Below, piece by piece: positions 51,383-60,513 of a stretch of 64,000 nucleotides of DNA. A program made the translations under genes and the position numbers. Within the stretch, counting starts at the first letter, position 1. Every line of letters begins with the position of its first letter. Source of the stretch: Clostridium sp. AM33-3 (lineage in GTDB: Bacteria > Bacillota > Clostridia > Lachnospirales > Lachnospiraceae); assembly GCF_003480315.1 (NCBI RefSeq), contig NZ_QUIV01000012.1, forward strand, positions 26,395 to 90,394, in the 5' to 3' direction. The notes below the pieces were generated by a model. It searched no databases, was not told the DNA's origin, and saw only the letters and a program-made list of their open reading frames with translations.

Positions 51383-52351
51383 ATGAAACAAATCAAGCAT
51401 AACTGCAAAGGCTTTGCATGGAGCCTTTGCGCAAAAAAACTGCTTTTTGCTGTGCTCCTGCTTTCCGGACTTTTGCTGGCCGGATGCCAGAAGCGGGAAA
51501 CTCCGCTGCAGGAGGGTGAATCGGAGTACCAGGTTTACTATATGAATCAGGCAGTGACAAAACTCATTGCACAGCCTTACCGTACCAGGACAACAGACAC
51601 AGAGGAACTGATTGGAGAACTGATGGAAAGTCTGATTCATGTTCCGGCAGATCTCGAGGCACAGAGTGTCTTATCTGACAAAGTTGTTTACCAGGGCTGC
51701 CGGCAGGATGACACGGTGCTCTATCTGTTTTTTGACAACAACTATACCAGTATGAATGCATGTCAGGAGATTCTCTGTCGCGCGGCCCTGGCCAGAACGC
51801 TGACTCAGGTGCCAGGAATCGAGTATATCAGCATTTATTCCGGAGACCAGCCGTTGCTGGAACGGAGCGGCATGCCGGCCGGTCCCATCTCAGCCGCAGA
51901 TTTCGTGGACAGCATCACAGATGTCAATGCCTACGAGCGCACGGAGCTGATGTTGTATTTTACAGACGCGAACGGAACTGCACTGCATCCGGAAAAGCGG
52001 AGTGTCATGCACAATGTCAATACTTCGGTAGAGCGTGTGATCGTTGAGGAACTTATCAGTGGACCGGAACAGCCTGGATTGATGCCAACATTAAATCCTG
52101 ATATCAAGATTCTGAATATTTCGGTCAATGAAAACGTTTGCTACGTGAATTTTGACGCGGCGTTTTTGAACAATTCCCTGGAAGTGAAGGATTACATCCC
52201 GATTTACTCCATTGTCAATTCCCTGTCAGAGCTTTCAAATGTGAACCGTGTTCAGATTACGGTAAATGGCTCTCAGGAGGTGACATTTAGGGAAAACATT
52301 TCACTTAATACCCTGTTTGAGAGAGATCTCGATTATATAGGAGGCAACTAA
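51383..52351 (+). CDS. GerMN-domain lipoprotein, 322 aa
   Basis: A signal peptide ends in the lipobox LLLAGC, so the protein is anchored outside the membrane. Two GerMN-like domains follow, the second with SERVIVEELISGPEQPG-like residues VERVIVEELISGPEQ and VNFDAAFLNN. In spore formers GerM domains form a periplasmic-like ring in the forespore channel; here it may serve envelope sensing with the kinase just upstream. AGGAGG precedes the ATG. Confidence 0.85.
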   Translation: MKQIKHNCKGFAWSLCAKKLLFAVLLLSGLLLAGCQKRETPLQEGESEYQVYYMNQAVTKLIAQPYRTRTTDTEELIGELMESLIHVPADLEAQSVLSDKVVYQGCRQDDTVLYLFFDNNYTSMNACQEILCRAALARTLTQVPGIEYISIYSGDQPLLERSGMPAGPISAADFVDSITDVNAYERTELMLYFTDANGTALHPEKRSVMHNVNTSVERVIVEELISGPEQPGLMPTLNPDIKILNISVNENVCYVNFDAAFLNNSLEVKDYIPIYSIVNSLSELSNVNRVQITVNGSQEVTFRENISLNTLFERDLDYIGGN

Positions 52352-52352
52352 A

Positions 52353-53366
52353 ATCAAACATCCATTGCTGCTTTTGACAGGGGGATTCGTACTTGGAGAG
52401 GTCGTGATCCTGCATCAGAGCACAATGAGGGAACTGGCGCCGCTTTTTGCGGCAGCACTTATGCTGTGTGTGGCTGCTGTATGTGCAGACCGGCGCAGAC
52501 AGGTGTTTTGGGGCAGGAGCCTGGGAGTCAGGCTTCTGCCCTTTATGATTATTTTGGGGCTGGTGCGGGGACTTTGCGAGGAACAGACTGTGCTTGCGGA
52601 GCAGGGCCTGCTGCTGGAAGAGTCTGGTACTTATGCGGTCGGGACGGTCTGCGGAATCACAGAAAAGGAAAGCAGGACGGTGCTGCTGCTTAAGAACGTG
52701 CAGACTGAGAAGGGAAAGCTCAGATATCTGCAAGTGTATGCGGAACGGTCAGAAAAGGAGTATCCGTCGGAGAAGAGAGACAGCCGGGCAGCAGACCGTC
52801 TGCAGCAGCCGGAACAGAATGGATTCCGGATCGGTGAAGTGGTCCGGGTCTGGGGCGAGTTTGCGCCGTTTCAGACGGCTTCCAATCCGGGCGAGTTTGA
52901 CTATGCCGCATATTACCGGGGGCAGAAGCTGGTCTGGCGGGTATTTGCGCGGACAGTACAGAGGATAGATGGAAATGGACTCAGAATCTTGTATGCGCCG
53001 GCCAATATAATCCGGCATTTTCGTGCCTGGGCAGCAGAACGTTTGAAGCTTCTGGCCGGAGAGACGGATGGCAGCATCTTTGCAGCCATGCTTCTCGGAG
53101 ATCGAAACGGCATGCCGGAAGAAATCCGGGAACTCTATCAGAAAAATGGGATTGCCCATCTTCTGGCGGTGAGCGGTGTTAAGACTCTAAAGTTGGATAT
53201 CCCCCTAGTGCCTGAAACCCGCATAAACTGGGCATTTGTGCCACTACATATCGCTATAATTTACATTCTAAAACTGTGCTTAGACGAGGGAATTATTCCC
53301 CGTTGTCGTTTCCCTTGTTCAAGGGGGTATCTCGCAAAATGTATAAATTGGCAAAAGAAGCAATAA
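52353..53366 (+). pseudogene. comEC: 5' part of comEC, interrupted by the defence island
   Basis: The DNA-uptake channel protein ComEC: N-terminal membrane segments, an OB-like domain (EVVRVWGEFAPFQTASNPGEF) and the start of the competence domain (AMLLGDRNGMPEEIRELYQK, GIAHLLAVSG). Normally LHVS and many membrane helices come next; here foreign sequence begins at 53178 and the frame ends at 53366. The best-placed initiation codon, 8 nt after GGAGG, is ATC at 52353; the next is TTG at 52365. The gene cannot make a working channel. Confidence 0.85.
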
Positions 53367-53420
53367 TTCAGCGTAAGTTTAATTTTATGGCAGAAGTCTA
53401 AAAAATGGCAAAAGGAGAAG

Positions 53421-53630
53421 ATGAATATGACATATAAAAAATATAGAGAAATGAAGGTTTATGAAGCAAGTGGATATCAGTACAAACGAACACCAAGTAT
53501 TGTACTGAAAGGAAAGTGGCTTTCAGAGTTGGGATTTGATATAGGAGAGCAAATTGAGGTGAAGTGCGAAGATGGACGACTGATCATAACAAAGGCAAAT
53601 GAATACATAGTTGAGAATGAATTTGTATGA
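53421..53630 (+). CDS. SymE-like toxin, 69 aa
   Basis: TPSIVLKGKWLSELGFDIGE and DGRLIITKA match SymE, an AbrB-fold toxin of a type I system whose antitoxin is an antisense RNA. In E. coli symE also sits among restriction genes. AAAGGAGAAG precedes the ATG. An antisense promoter was not identified by eye. Confidence 0.75.
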   Translation: MNMTYKKYREMKVYEASGYQYKRTPSIVLKGKWLSELGFDIGEQIEVKCEDGRLIITKANEYIVENEFV

Positions 53631-53652
53631 TATAATAGTAAGGGTGATTGCT

Positions 53653-54093
53653 ATGGATAATTTGACCAAAGAGCAAAGGCATAAGAATATGGTAAATATA
53701 AAAGGGAAAAATACATCTATTGAGGTATGCCTATGCAAAGCATTGTGGAATAAAGGTATTCGGTATAGAAAAAATTATAATAAGTTGCCCGGAAAACCAG
53801 ATATTGCTATTACAAAATACAAAATTGCAGTATTTTGTGATAGTGAATTTTTTCATGGAAAAGACTGGGAGGTACTGAAACCTAGGCTAGAAGCGGGAAA
53901 TAATGCAGAATACTGGGTCCCCAAAATATCAAGAAACCGTGAGCGTGATGAAGAAGTGAATAAGGAGTTGCTGTTTTTGGGTTGGACGGTGATTAGATTT
54001 TGGGGAAAGGAGATAAAAAAGAATACGGATGAGTGCGTAAAAGTTATAGAGGAGGCTATATTTGATATAAAGATGGAGTCGGATATTGATTGA
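53653..54093 (+). CDS. vsr: Very short patch repair endonuclease, 146 aa
   Basis: TKEQRHKNMVNIKGKNTSIE, GIRYRKNYNKLPGKPDIAI with D50 and FCDSEFFHGKDW with H68 match Vsr. It nicks beside T:G mismatches formed when 5-methylcytosine deaminates, so it protects sites modified by the m5C methyltransferases 2.5 kb downstream. AAGGGTG precedes the ATG. Confidence 0.9.
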   Translation: MDNLTKEQRHKNMVNIKGKNTSIEVCLCKALWNKGIRYRKNYNKLPGKPDIAITKYKIAVFCDSEFFHGKDWEVLKPRLEAGNNAEYWVPKISRNRERDEEVNKELLFLGWTVIRFWGKEIKKNTDECVKVIEEAIFDIKMESDID

Positions 54094-54187
54094 ATTTTTC
54101 TGTGAAAAGTGTATGATGCTGAACCTTGACCGTCTTTGTTAAAGCTGCTAAAATTAATATAATTATGTGTACTAAGGAAGTGAAAAA

Positions 54188-55126
54188 GTGGCGACAAGGG
54201 GAAAAGTTATAAGTGTATATCTTATAGATGGAGAAGCTAATGGAAAAATAAAAGCAAAAATATCCAATTGGAATGGAATCGCATATAAAATTCCAAGGAG
54301 GCTCTTAGCAGAGTGTAAAGAATTGGAGGCTTTCAGACAGAGCGGTGTATACTTCCTTTTTGGAAATAATATGGTCTATGTGGGACAGGCTGAAGTCAGG
54401 AAAAATGGGAAAGGTATCCATCAAAGAATTCTTGATCATGAGACAGATAAATATAAGGATTGTTGGGATGAAGTAGTAATTTTTACGAGACAGGATAATT
54501 CTTTGGGAAGAACAGATATTTCCTATTTAGAAAATCGCTTTTATAATAAAGCATTGGCAGCGGGGCGGTTTCAAGTTCAAAATGGAAATGAGCCTACAAT
54601 TGGAACTGTAACAGAAGAAAAAGAAAGCGAATTAGAGGAATACATAGATCAGGCGGAGTTAGTATTAGGAGCATTGGGGTATAAAGTATTTGAACCTAAA
54701 GCGGTAGAGAAAAAATCACCTGAAGATGTAAAGGAAGAGGGTGACAAGATACAGATACCTGATTTACCAAAAGATGTTGTTGGTGTAGGTGACTTCATCT
54801 TTCAATCTATTTTAAATCTTGAAAATGCGGGGTATGTTTTTTCGGACGAACAAATGAAAATTTTATTAGATCCCCAAGCATGTAATAGTAAAGACTTATT
54901 TAATTTGCAGAATGCGGGTGTGGCTTTTTTTAAGTTATATGATGAAAATGAAGAAAAACCACATTATGTAAATGGAAGACAACGATATTATACACCCAAG
55001 AAAGCAATTTTTGAATTTGGCAAATATAGAGTCTTGCTCACGAAAGAATGGTATGATAAATATAAGCACCGAGACTTATTTGTAAAATGGTATAATTCTT
55101 TGCAGAATAAATGCACTATCAATTGA
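54188..55126 (+). CDS. GIY-YIG nuclease-domain protein, 312 aa
   Basis: Motif GVYFLFG...MVYVGQAE (residues 53-68) with R80 in GIHQRILDH and E in ISYLENRFYN gives the GIY-YIG core; the C-terminal GVAFFKLYDE...FVKWYNSLQN resembles DUF4357. Its exact role is unknown. It may be a restriction nuclease partner. GTG start after AAGGAAGTG. It converges on the NgoFVII-like gene with a shared terminator. Confidence 0.82.
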   Translation: MATRGKVISVYLIDGEANGKIKAKISNWNGIAYKIPRRLLAECKELEAFRQSGVYFLFGNNMVYVGQAEVRKNGKGIHQRILDHETDKYKDCWDEVVIFTRQDNSLGRTDISYLENRFYNKALAAGRFQVQNGNEPTIGTVTEEKESELEEYIDQAELVLGALGYKVFEPKAVEKKSPEDVKEEGDKIQIPDLPKDVVGVGDFIFQSILNLENAGYVFSDEQMKILLDPQACNSKDLFNLQNAGVAFFKLYDENEEKPHYVNGRQRYYTPKKAIFEFGKYRVLLTKEWYDKYKHRDLFVKWYNSLQNKCTIN

Positions 55127-55134
55127 TAGTGCAT
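55111..55134. terminator. 24-bp perfect palindrome serving as bidirectional terminator
   Basis: ATGCACTATCAA (55111-55122) is followed directly by its reverse complement to 55134, then TTTTGCTTTT. It lies between the converging GIY-YIG and NgoFVII-like genes and overlaps the end of the former. Confidence 0.75.
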
Positions 55135-55143
55135 TTTGCTTTT

Positions 55144-56208
55144 CTATACATGAAAATCTAGTTCATAGTTTCCGGCATTTGTTAGTGTAAAAGTTACATA
55201 ATCACGGCCGTAATTTACTAAATCGGTATAGGTTATCGGAACTCGGCCGCCGACATTAAGCCTCTTTCTGAGGTATTCGCCAAGAACAATTCCGGCGCCA
55301 GAAGATGTTAATTGTTTCGGATATTCTCTAAAAGGATCACCCGGTTTTCTATTTGAGGGAGTCGGGCGTTTGGGACCGTTTCCTTCAAAATGCATTTGCA
55401 TCGATGTTCCGTCATCCCATAAAACATCAATTGCACTTTGGCGTCTTGTTATTTTCCCACCAGTTCCAGAGCCAATTGTTCCTTGGAAGGGAATTAAAGT
55501 TGGATAATTATCAATTATAAAACTACGAATAGGTATGCATGCTTCAGCATATTGGCTTGTTTTGGAATGGTGATTTGATCCCAACCCCCAATTTAATCCG
55601 TCAGCAGGATGAACTTTAGGTATACCATTATCCATGTAATATAATGGTATATTTGCAGAAAATGGATTGCCAGAGAATTTGTTCCAACTTTCAGGCTGGG
55701 AAATTTTATGCTTGGTTTTTGGGGACATTATTTTGCTAGATACTCCGGGCACTATTGAAGGATTATCAAAGTGAACGGAAGTTTTTTGTATTTCATTAGC
55801 GTAAGAGTCCAAGGCTAAAATATCAGCCGTATCGGTAACGTCCATAAGAATTTCGCTATATGGGGTTGTATCAAGCGCGGAACCTGAGCAATTAGCAGAT
55901 CCAATTAATATGTTTCTTATATTGCCATTCTTTTTGAAAATATAACATTTTGTATGTACATGGTAGGCAAATGGTATATTAATAGTTAAATTAGAGTATT
56001 TGCTTTCAAGTTTCTGAAAATAGGTATAATTAGCAGCAGAGATACCATTTCTCAAATACATTCCATAATAAAACGTAAGAGGAATTCCTGTTTGTGCTAG
56101 TATATCAAGAATATCTACAGAGAAAAAACCACTTATTATAATTATCTCATCGCTTTTTTTAGCATTATTTAGTACTAATTGTTTTAGGTTATTTGATGAA
56201 ACAGCCAT
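55144..56208 (-). CDS. NgoFVII-family restriction endonuclease (PLD fold), 354 aa
   Basis: YHVHTKCYIFKKNG (H85, K87) and LIGSANCSGSALD (N106) give one phospholipase D half-site, so two subunits would make the active centre and cut without metal, as in BfiI-type enzymes. The C-terminal half with SGAGIVLGEYLRKRLNVGGR fits the NgoFVII family. AAAAGGAGG-like sequence precedes the start. Its cognate methylase is not certain: the m5C genes next door are the only candidates. Confidence 0.8.
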   Translation of the reverse strand: MAVSSNNLKQLVLNNAKKSDEIIIISGFFSVDILDILAQTGIPLTFYYGMYLRNGISAANYTYFQKLESKYSNLTINIPFAYHVHTKCYIFKKNGNIRNILIGSANCSGSALDTTPYSEILMDVTDTADILALDSYANEIQKTSVHFDNPSIVPGVSSKIMSPKTKHKISQPESWNKFSGNPFSANIPLYYMDNGIPKVHPADGLNWGLGSNHHSKTSQYAEACIPIRSFIIDNYPTLIPFQGTIGSGTGGKITRRQSAIDVLWDDGTSMQMHFEGNGPKRPTPSNRKPGDPFREYPKQLTSSGAGIVLGEYLRKRLNVGGRVPITYTDLVNYGRDYVTFTLTNAGNYELDFHV

Positions 56209-56309
56209 ACTGAACCTCCTTTTTATCTATAATATCATACATAAAGGATAAAAGATACATTTATATTGAAAATGTAAAAATATAGAAATTGAAATATTTT
56301 ATTTCCCCG

Positions 56310-56338
56310 TTGATAAATTTTCTTTCACCCTTTATAAT
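56310..56338 (+). promoter_or_regulatory. Promoter of the restriction-modification operon
   Basis: TTGATA (56310-56315) and a perfect TATAAT (56333-56338) spaced 17 nt, 39 nt before the XRE regulator start. The surrounding 168-nt gap is shared with the divergent NgoFVII-like gene. Confidence 0.8.
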
Positions 56339-56376
56339 AAATAAGACGCTGTTTGGCTTAGATATGGAGGTGCATG

Positions 56377-56586
56377 ATGGAAGTAAGCTATAATAAATTA
56401 TGGAAATTAATGATAGATAAAGGTATGCCACACAGAAGTGATCTTAGAACATTAACAGGTATTGGCACAAATACACTTGCGAAACTGAGTAAGAACCAAC
56501 AGGTAAGTATGGATGTATTACTCAAAATATGTAACAAATTGGATTGTGATATATCAGACATTTGTGAATTTATAAAAGAGGAATAA
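56377..56586 (+). CDS. XRE-family controller protein, 69 aa
   Basis: A single helix-turn-helix (DLRTLTGIGTNTLAKLSKNQ, VLLKICNKLDCDISDICEF) in the size range of restriction-modification controller proteins. It heads the methylase operon and could delay nuclease expression or repress the divergent NgoFVII-like gene. The second of two adjacent ATG codons is better spaced to GGAGG. Confidence 0.82.
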   Translation: MEVSYNKLWKLMIDKGMPHRSDLRTLTGIGTNTLAKLSKNQQVSMDVLLKICNKLDCDISDICEFIKEE

Positions 56587-56601
56587 TGGAGGAATTTTTA
56601 G

Positions 56602-57672
56602 ATGAACGCAATTGACTTATTTGCTGGATGTGGAGGACTTTCAAAAGGTTTCATGGATGCCGGATATAAGATTCTTGTGGGAGTTGATAACGATCAGGCA
56701 GCATTAAATACATTTGCAAAGAATCATAATGGAGCAATTGCATTAAATGCAGATTTGTCTAAACAAGAGACTTTTGATGAAATTAAGAGGATTGCGGGGA
56801 AACAGACGATAGATGTGATTATAGCAGGACCACCTTGTCAGGGATTTTCATTAACGGGACCAAGAAATTTTGATGATGAAAGAAATAAATTGTATTTAGC
56901 AGTTATTGAAATGGTAAAACAGTATCAGCCTAAAGCATTTATTATTGAAAATGTTCCGGGAATGGCTACCTTATATGAAGGGCAAATAAAGGATGAGATT
57001 TTACGAAGATTTAAAAAGATGGGATATAATATAGAATGCAAAATCCTTTGTGCAGCTGACTACGGTGTACCACAAATTAGAAAAAGGTTGATTTTTATGG
57101 GAATTAGGAAGGATATAGGCAAACCTAAATTTCCAGAAGTAAAACTCACGCCGGATAGTTATATTACGTGCCGTGCGGCAGTTAGCGATTTGCCTTCTTT
57201 ACAGAATGATTTAGGAGCAGAGGAAGCTGAATATACACAAGAACCTCAAACAGAATATCAAAGATTAATGAGAGGAAAATGTACGGTATTACACAACCAT
57301 TTGGGAACAAATCATACACAAATGGTAAAAGATACAATAGCCCTTGTCCCAGAAGGCGGAAATTATAAGGATCTTCCAGAGGGATGGGGAGAAAGCAGAA
57401 AATTCCATATGGCGTGGACTAGATTAAATGGTAATGCGCCTGCGAGAACAGTTGACACTGGGCATAGAAATTTATTTCATTACGAATACAACAGAGTCCC
57501 TACTGTGCGAGAAAGTGCGAGAATGCAATCTTTTCCTGATGATTTTGTTTTTACTGGAACGAAAACACAGCAAAGTAGACAGGTTGGAAATGCTGTTCCG
57601 CCTCTTTTGGGACAAGCATTAGGAGAGGCTTTATTAGCAATAATTCAGGAGAATGCTGACGATGATAAATAA
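56602..57672 (+). CDS. DNA cytosine-5 methyltransferase 1, 356 aa
   Basis: Motif I IDLFAGCGGLSKGF, catalytic C79 in GPPCQGFS (motif IV), ENVPG (VI), VPQIRKRLIFMG (VIII), and QVGNAVPPLL (X) are all present, so it should be active. Target unknown. The variable region between VIII and IX sets specificity. Its end overlaps methyltransferase 2 by 11 nt. Two m5C enzymes fit an asymmetric site with different strands, as in LlaJI. Confidence 0.93.
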   Translation: MNAIDLFAGCGGLSKGFMDAGYKILVGVDNDQAALNTFAKNHNGAIALNADLSKQETFDEIKRIAGKQTIDVIIAGPPCQGFSLTGPRNFDDERNKLYLAVIEMVKQYQPKAFIIENVPGMATLYEGQIKDEILRRFKKMGYNIECKILCAADYGVPQIRKRLIFMGIRKDIGKPKFPEVKLTPDSYITCRAAVSDLPSLQNDLGAEEAEYTQEPQTEYQRLMRGKCTVLHNHLGTNHTQMVKDTIALVPEGGNYKDLPEGWGESRKFHMAWTRLNGNAPARTVDTGHRNLFHYEYNRVPTVRESARMQSFPDDFVFTGTKTQQSRQVGNAVPPLLGQALGEALLAIIQENADDDK

Positions 57673-58897
57673 GAAGATAAAATCCATAGATTTATTTGCG
57701 GGATGTGGCGGACTGATGGATGGATTTGAACAATCAGGCTACTATGATACTATAGCTGCTGTTGAATGGGAAAAAGCACCATGCAAAAATCTTGAGAATC
57801 GGCTGAAAAGTAAATGGAAGTATAAAGATGCTGATAAAAGAGTGCTTAGATTTGATATTCAGCGTACAGAGGATTTGTTTTTAGGTTGGAAGGATGATCC
57901 AGAGTATGGTTCATCAGTGGGGTTGGATAAACTGATAAATAATGCGGGGGGTATAGATGTTATTATTGGTGGTCCACCATGCCAAGCCTATTCCATTGCA
58001 GGACGTGTCAGAGACGAAAATGGGATGAAGGATGACTATCGCAATTATCTTTTTGAAAGTTATATAGCGGTATTGGAAAGATATAATCCTAAAGCCTTTA
58101 TTTTTGAAAATGTTCCGGGTATTTTAAGTGCAAAACCGGGAGATCGACCTATTATTGAAATAATTAGAGAAAATTTCGATAAAGCAGGATATTGTCTATT
58201 ACCAAATTTGAATGATGCAATTATTGATTTTACAGAGTATGGAGTGCCGCAGAATAGAAAGAGGATAATTATATTTGGCGTAAATAAAAATGTATTTGGT
58301 ACAAATGCACAGCATGTGGTAGAAGAATTTTATAAAGATATTTTGCCTAAATATAAAGTTAAAAAGAAACAGACGGTGTATGATGCAATCGGTGATTTAC
58401 CCAAATTATATCCAATGGAAAATGACCTGAAAGTAAATGGGGCAAGAACACGTCATACATTGCCGAATGAACCTATACCAAATCATATAGCAAGGTGGCA
58501 GAGTGATAGAGATATTGGCATCTTTAAATTGCTCACAGAGGATATAGAAACAGGGAAAAATGAATATACGTCTATAGCGGCGTTGAAAGAATTATATACG
58601 AAAATGACAGGAAAAGTATCTAATGTTCATAAATATCATGTTTTAAGATGGGATGAACCTAGTAATTTAATACCTGCACATTTGTATAAAGATGGATTGC
58701 GACATATCCATCCTGATTCTAAGCAGCAAAGAACGTTGACTGTTAGAGAGGCTGCCAGACTGCAGACATTTGCAGATGATTATATTTTTGAAGGTAGTAA
58801 TATGGAGTTGTACAAAATGATTGGAAATGCAGTTCCACCTTTATTTGCAAAGTATTGTGCTAAAGCAGTAAATGAGATATTGTGCAAATATGAATAA
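57662..58897 (+). CDS. DNA cytosine-5 methyltransferase 2, 411 aa
   Basis: SIDLFAGCGGLMDGFEQSG (motif I), C107 in GGPPCQAYS, FENVPGILS and VPQNRKRIIIFG, and IGNAVPPLF. It is clearly divergent from methyltransferase 1, so it is not a recent duplicate. It probably modifies the other strand. The ATG at 57662 has AGGAG 11 nt upstream; the ATG at 57653 is too close to it. Confidence 0.93.
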   Translation: MINKKIKSIDLFAGCGGLMDGFEQSGYYDTIAAVEWEKAPCKNLENRLKSKWKYKDADKRVLRFDIQRTEDLFLGWKDDPEYGSSVGLDKLINNAGGIDVIIGGPPCQAYSIAGRVRDENGMKDDYRNYLFESYIAVLERYNPKAFIFENVPGILSAKPGDRPIIEIIRENFDKAGYCLLPNLNDAIIDFTEYGVPQNRKRIIIFGVNKNVFGTNAQHVVEEFYKDILPKYKVKKKQTVYDAIGDLPKLYPMENDLKVNGARTRHTLPNEPIPNHIARWQSDRDIGIFKLLTEDIETGKNEYTSIAALKELYTKMTGKVSNVHKYHVLRWDEPSNLIPAHLYKDGLRHIHPDSKQQRTLTVREAARLQTFADDYIFEGSNMELYKMIGNAVPPLFAKYCAKAVNEILCKYE

Positions 58898-58920
58898 AAC
58901 TATGGAAGGAGGTCGGACAT

Positions 58921-60513
58921 ATGGCATATACAACGCAGCAGGCAATCGAAACACTGAATGGCTATTTAAATATTAGAGATGATCAAAAAAGCGTTATTGT
59001 AGATACTAAAAATAGAGGATATATTGTAGATTTAAATTCCGGTGAACAGGTAGTGATTTTTATATATCCATTAGTACACAAGCAGGATAATACAAAAAAT
59101 TATTTTGATACAAGAGATAGTGGTGCATATGAACGAGGCGTGGCTTGGCGATATGCGATAGAAAACGGGTTGAAATACTTTTGCTTTGGCGTTAATGATC
59201 AGGTAGATAAATATAATGAGTATATATTTAGCTTAGAGTGTAACGAAACAATTATAGAAAAGATATCTGGAACAAAAAATGGAGCAAGAAATGGTCCGGG
59301 GAATCAGATAATTATTCCAAATGATTACATTCCATCAAAAGAATATGAAAGAATTAAGAATAGATTAGGAATATATATTTCTGTTATAAGAAAAAACTGC
59401 TTATACGAGTATTTAGAAATGTACGATAACAGACCGTATTTGCCGGAAGATTATGTGGAAGACACTGTGTCGGATGAATCGGAAAATCAGGAAGCGGAGG
59501 AGGCTTATATGCCATTAGTATTTAACACAGAACTAGAAACAAAATATGAAAGAAACCGCATTGTTTTTGGCGCTCCGGGTACTGGAAAGAGCTATGAATT
59601 GAAAGAGGAGTGTGAGGACTTGCTGAAGGACACAAATGGTTCTTATGAACGTGTTACATTCCATCCTGATTATTCATATTCACAGTTTGTCGGTACATAT
59701 AAGCCTGTCATGGGAAGAGATGAAAAAATCAGATATGATTTTGTGCCGGGACCGTTCATGCGTGTTTATGTAGAAGCACTTAAGAGCGGAAGAACAGAAA
59801 ATCCACAGCCGCATCTTCTGCTTATTGAAGAGATAAATCGAGCAAAAGTGGCAGCAGTATTTGGTGATGTATTCCAGTTGTTGGACAGAGATGATGACGG
59901 AGTCAGTGAATATGAAATTCAGGCATCAGAGGATATAAGAGAATATCTTGCAAAGCAACTTGGTGGAACTCCTGATAATTATCAGAAGATCCGAATTCCT
60001 AATAATATGTTTATCTGGTCTACAATGAACAGTGCTGATCAGGGTGTATTTCCGATGGACACTGCGTTTAAGAGAAGATGGAACTTTGAGTATCTTGGCA
60101 TCAATGAAAACGAAGAAAAGATTTCTGGCATTGGAAAAATTGAACTTGCCGGAAGTGATGAGCCTATTGAATGGAATATCCTCCGCAGAGCTATTAATGC
60201 AAAAATGTCATCAGATCAGTTTAAAATTAATGAAGACAAGCTGATGGGACCATTCTTCCTTTCAAAGAAGGTAATTGCATCTGATGAGAATGGCATGATT
60301 ATTGATACAAAAAAATTTGTAGATGCATTTAAGAGCAAGGTAATTATGTATCTGTATGAAGATGCAGTTAAACAGGGCAAGCACAGATTCTTTGATGGCT
60401 GTGATAACAGCAAATATTCATCTGTGTGTGATGCTTTTGATGAAATAGGAATGGGAATCTTCGGACCAAATTTCAAGGAAAACTTTTATGATAAACAAAA
60501 GGATGAGGCATAA
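58921..60513 (+). CDS. McrB-like AAA+ GTPase/ATPase of the LlaJI type (R1), 530 aa
   Basis: Residues 1-180 are a specificity domain; residues 205-500 an AAA+ motor with GAPGTGKS (217-224), Walker B LLLIEEINRAK and the McrB signature STMNSADQGVFPMDTAFKRRW. In LlaJI and McrBC systems this subunit recognises DNA, translocates and activates the nuclease. The last base is shared with the next ATG. AGGAGG precedes the start. Confidence 0.9.
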   Translation: MAYTTQQAIETLNGYLNIRDDQKSVIVDTKNRGYIVDLNSGEQVVIFIYPLVHKQDNTKNYFDTRDSGAYERGVAWRYAIENGLKYFCFGVNDQVDKYNEYIFSLECNETIIEKISGTKNGARNGPGNQIIIPNDYIPSKEYERIKNRLGIYISVIRKNCLYEYLEMYDNRPYLPEDYVEDTVSDESENQEAEEAYMPLVFNTELETKYERNRIVFGAPGTGKSYELKEECEDLLKDTNGSYERVTFHPDYSYSQFVGTYKPVMGRDEKIRYDFVPGPFMRVYVEALKSGRTENPQPHLLLIEEINRAKVAAVFGDVFQLLDRDDDGVSEYEIQASEDIREYLAKQLGGTPDNYQKIRIPNNMFIWSTMNSADQGVFPMDTAFKRRWNFEYLGINENEEKISGIGKIELAGSDEPIEWNILRRAINAKMSSDQFKINEDKLMGPFFLSKKVIASDENGMIIDTKKFVDAFKSKVIMYLYEDAVKQGKHRFFDGCDNSKYSSVCDAFDEIGMGIFGPNFKENFYDKQKDEA

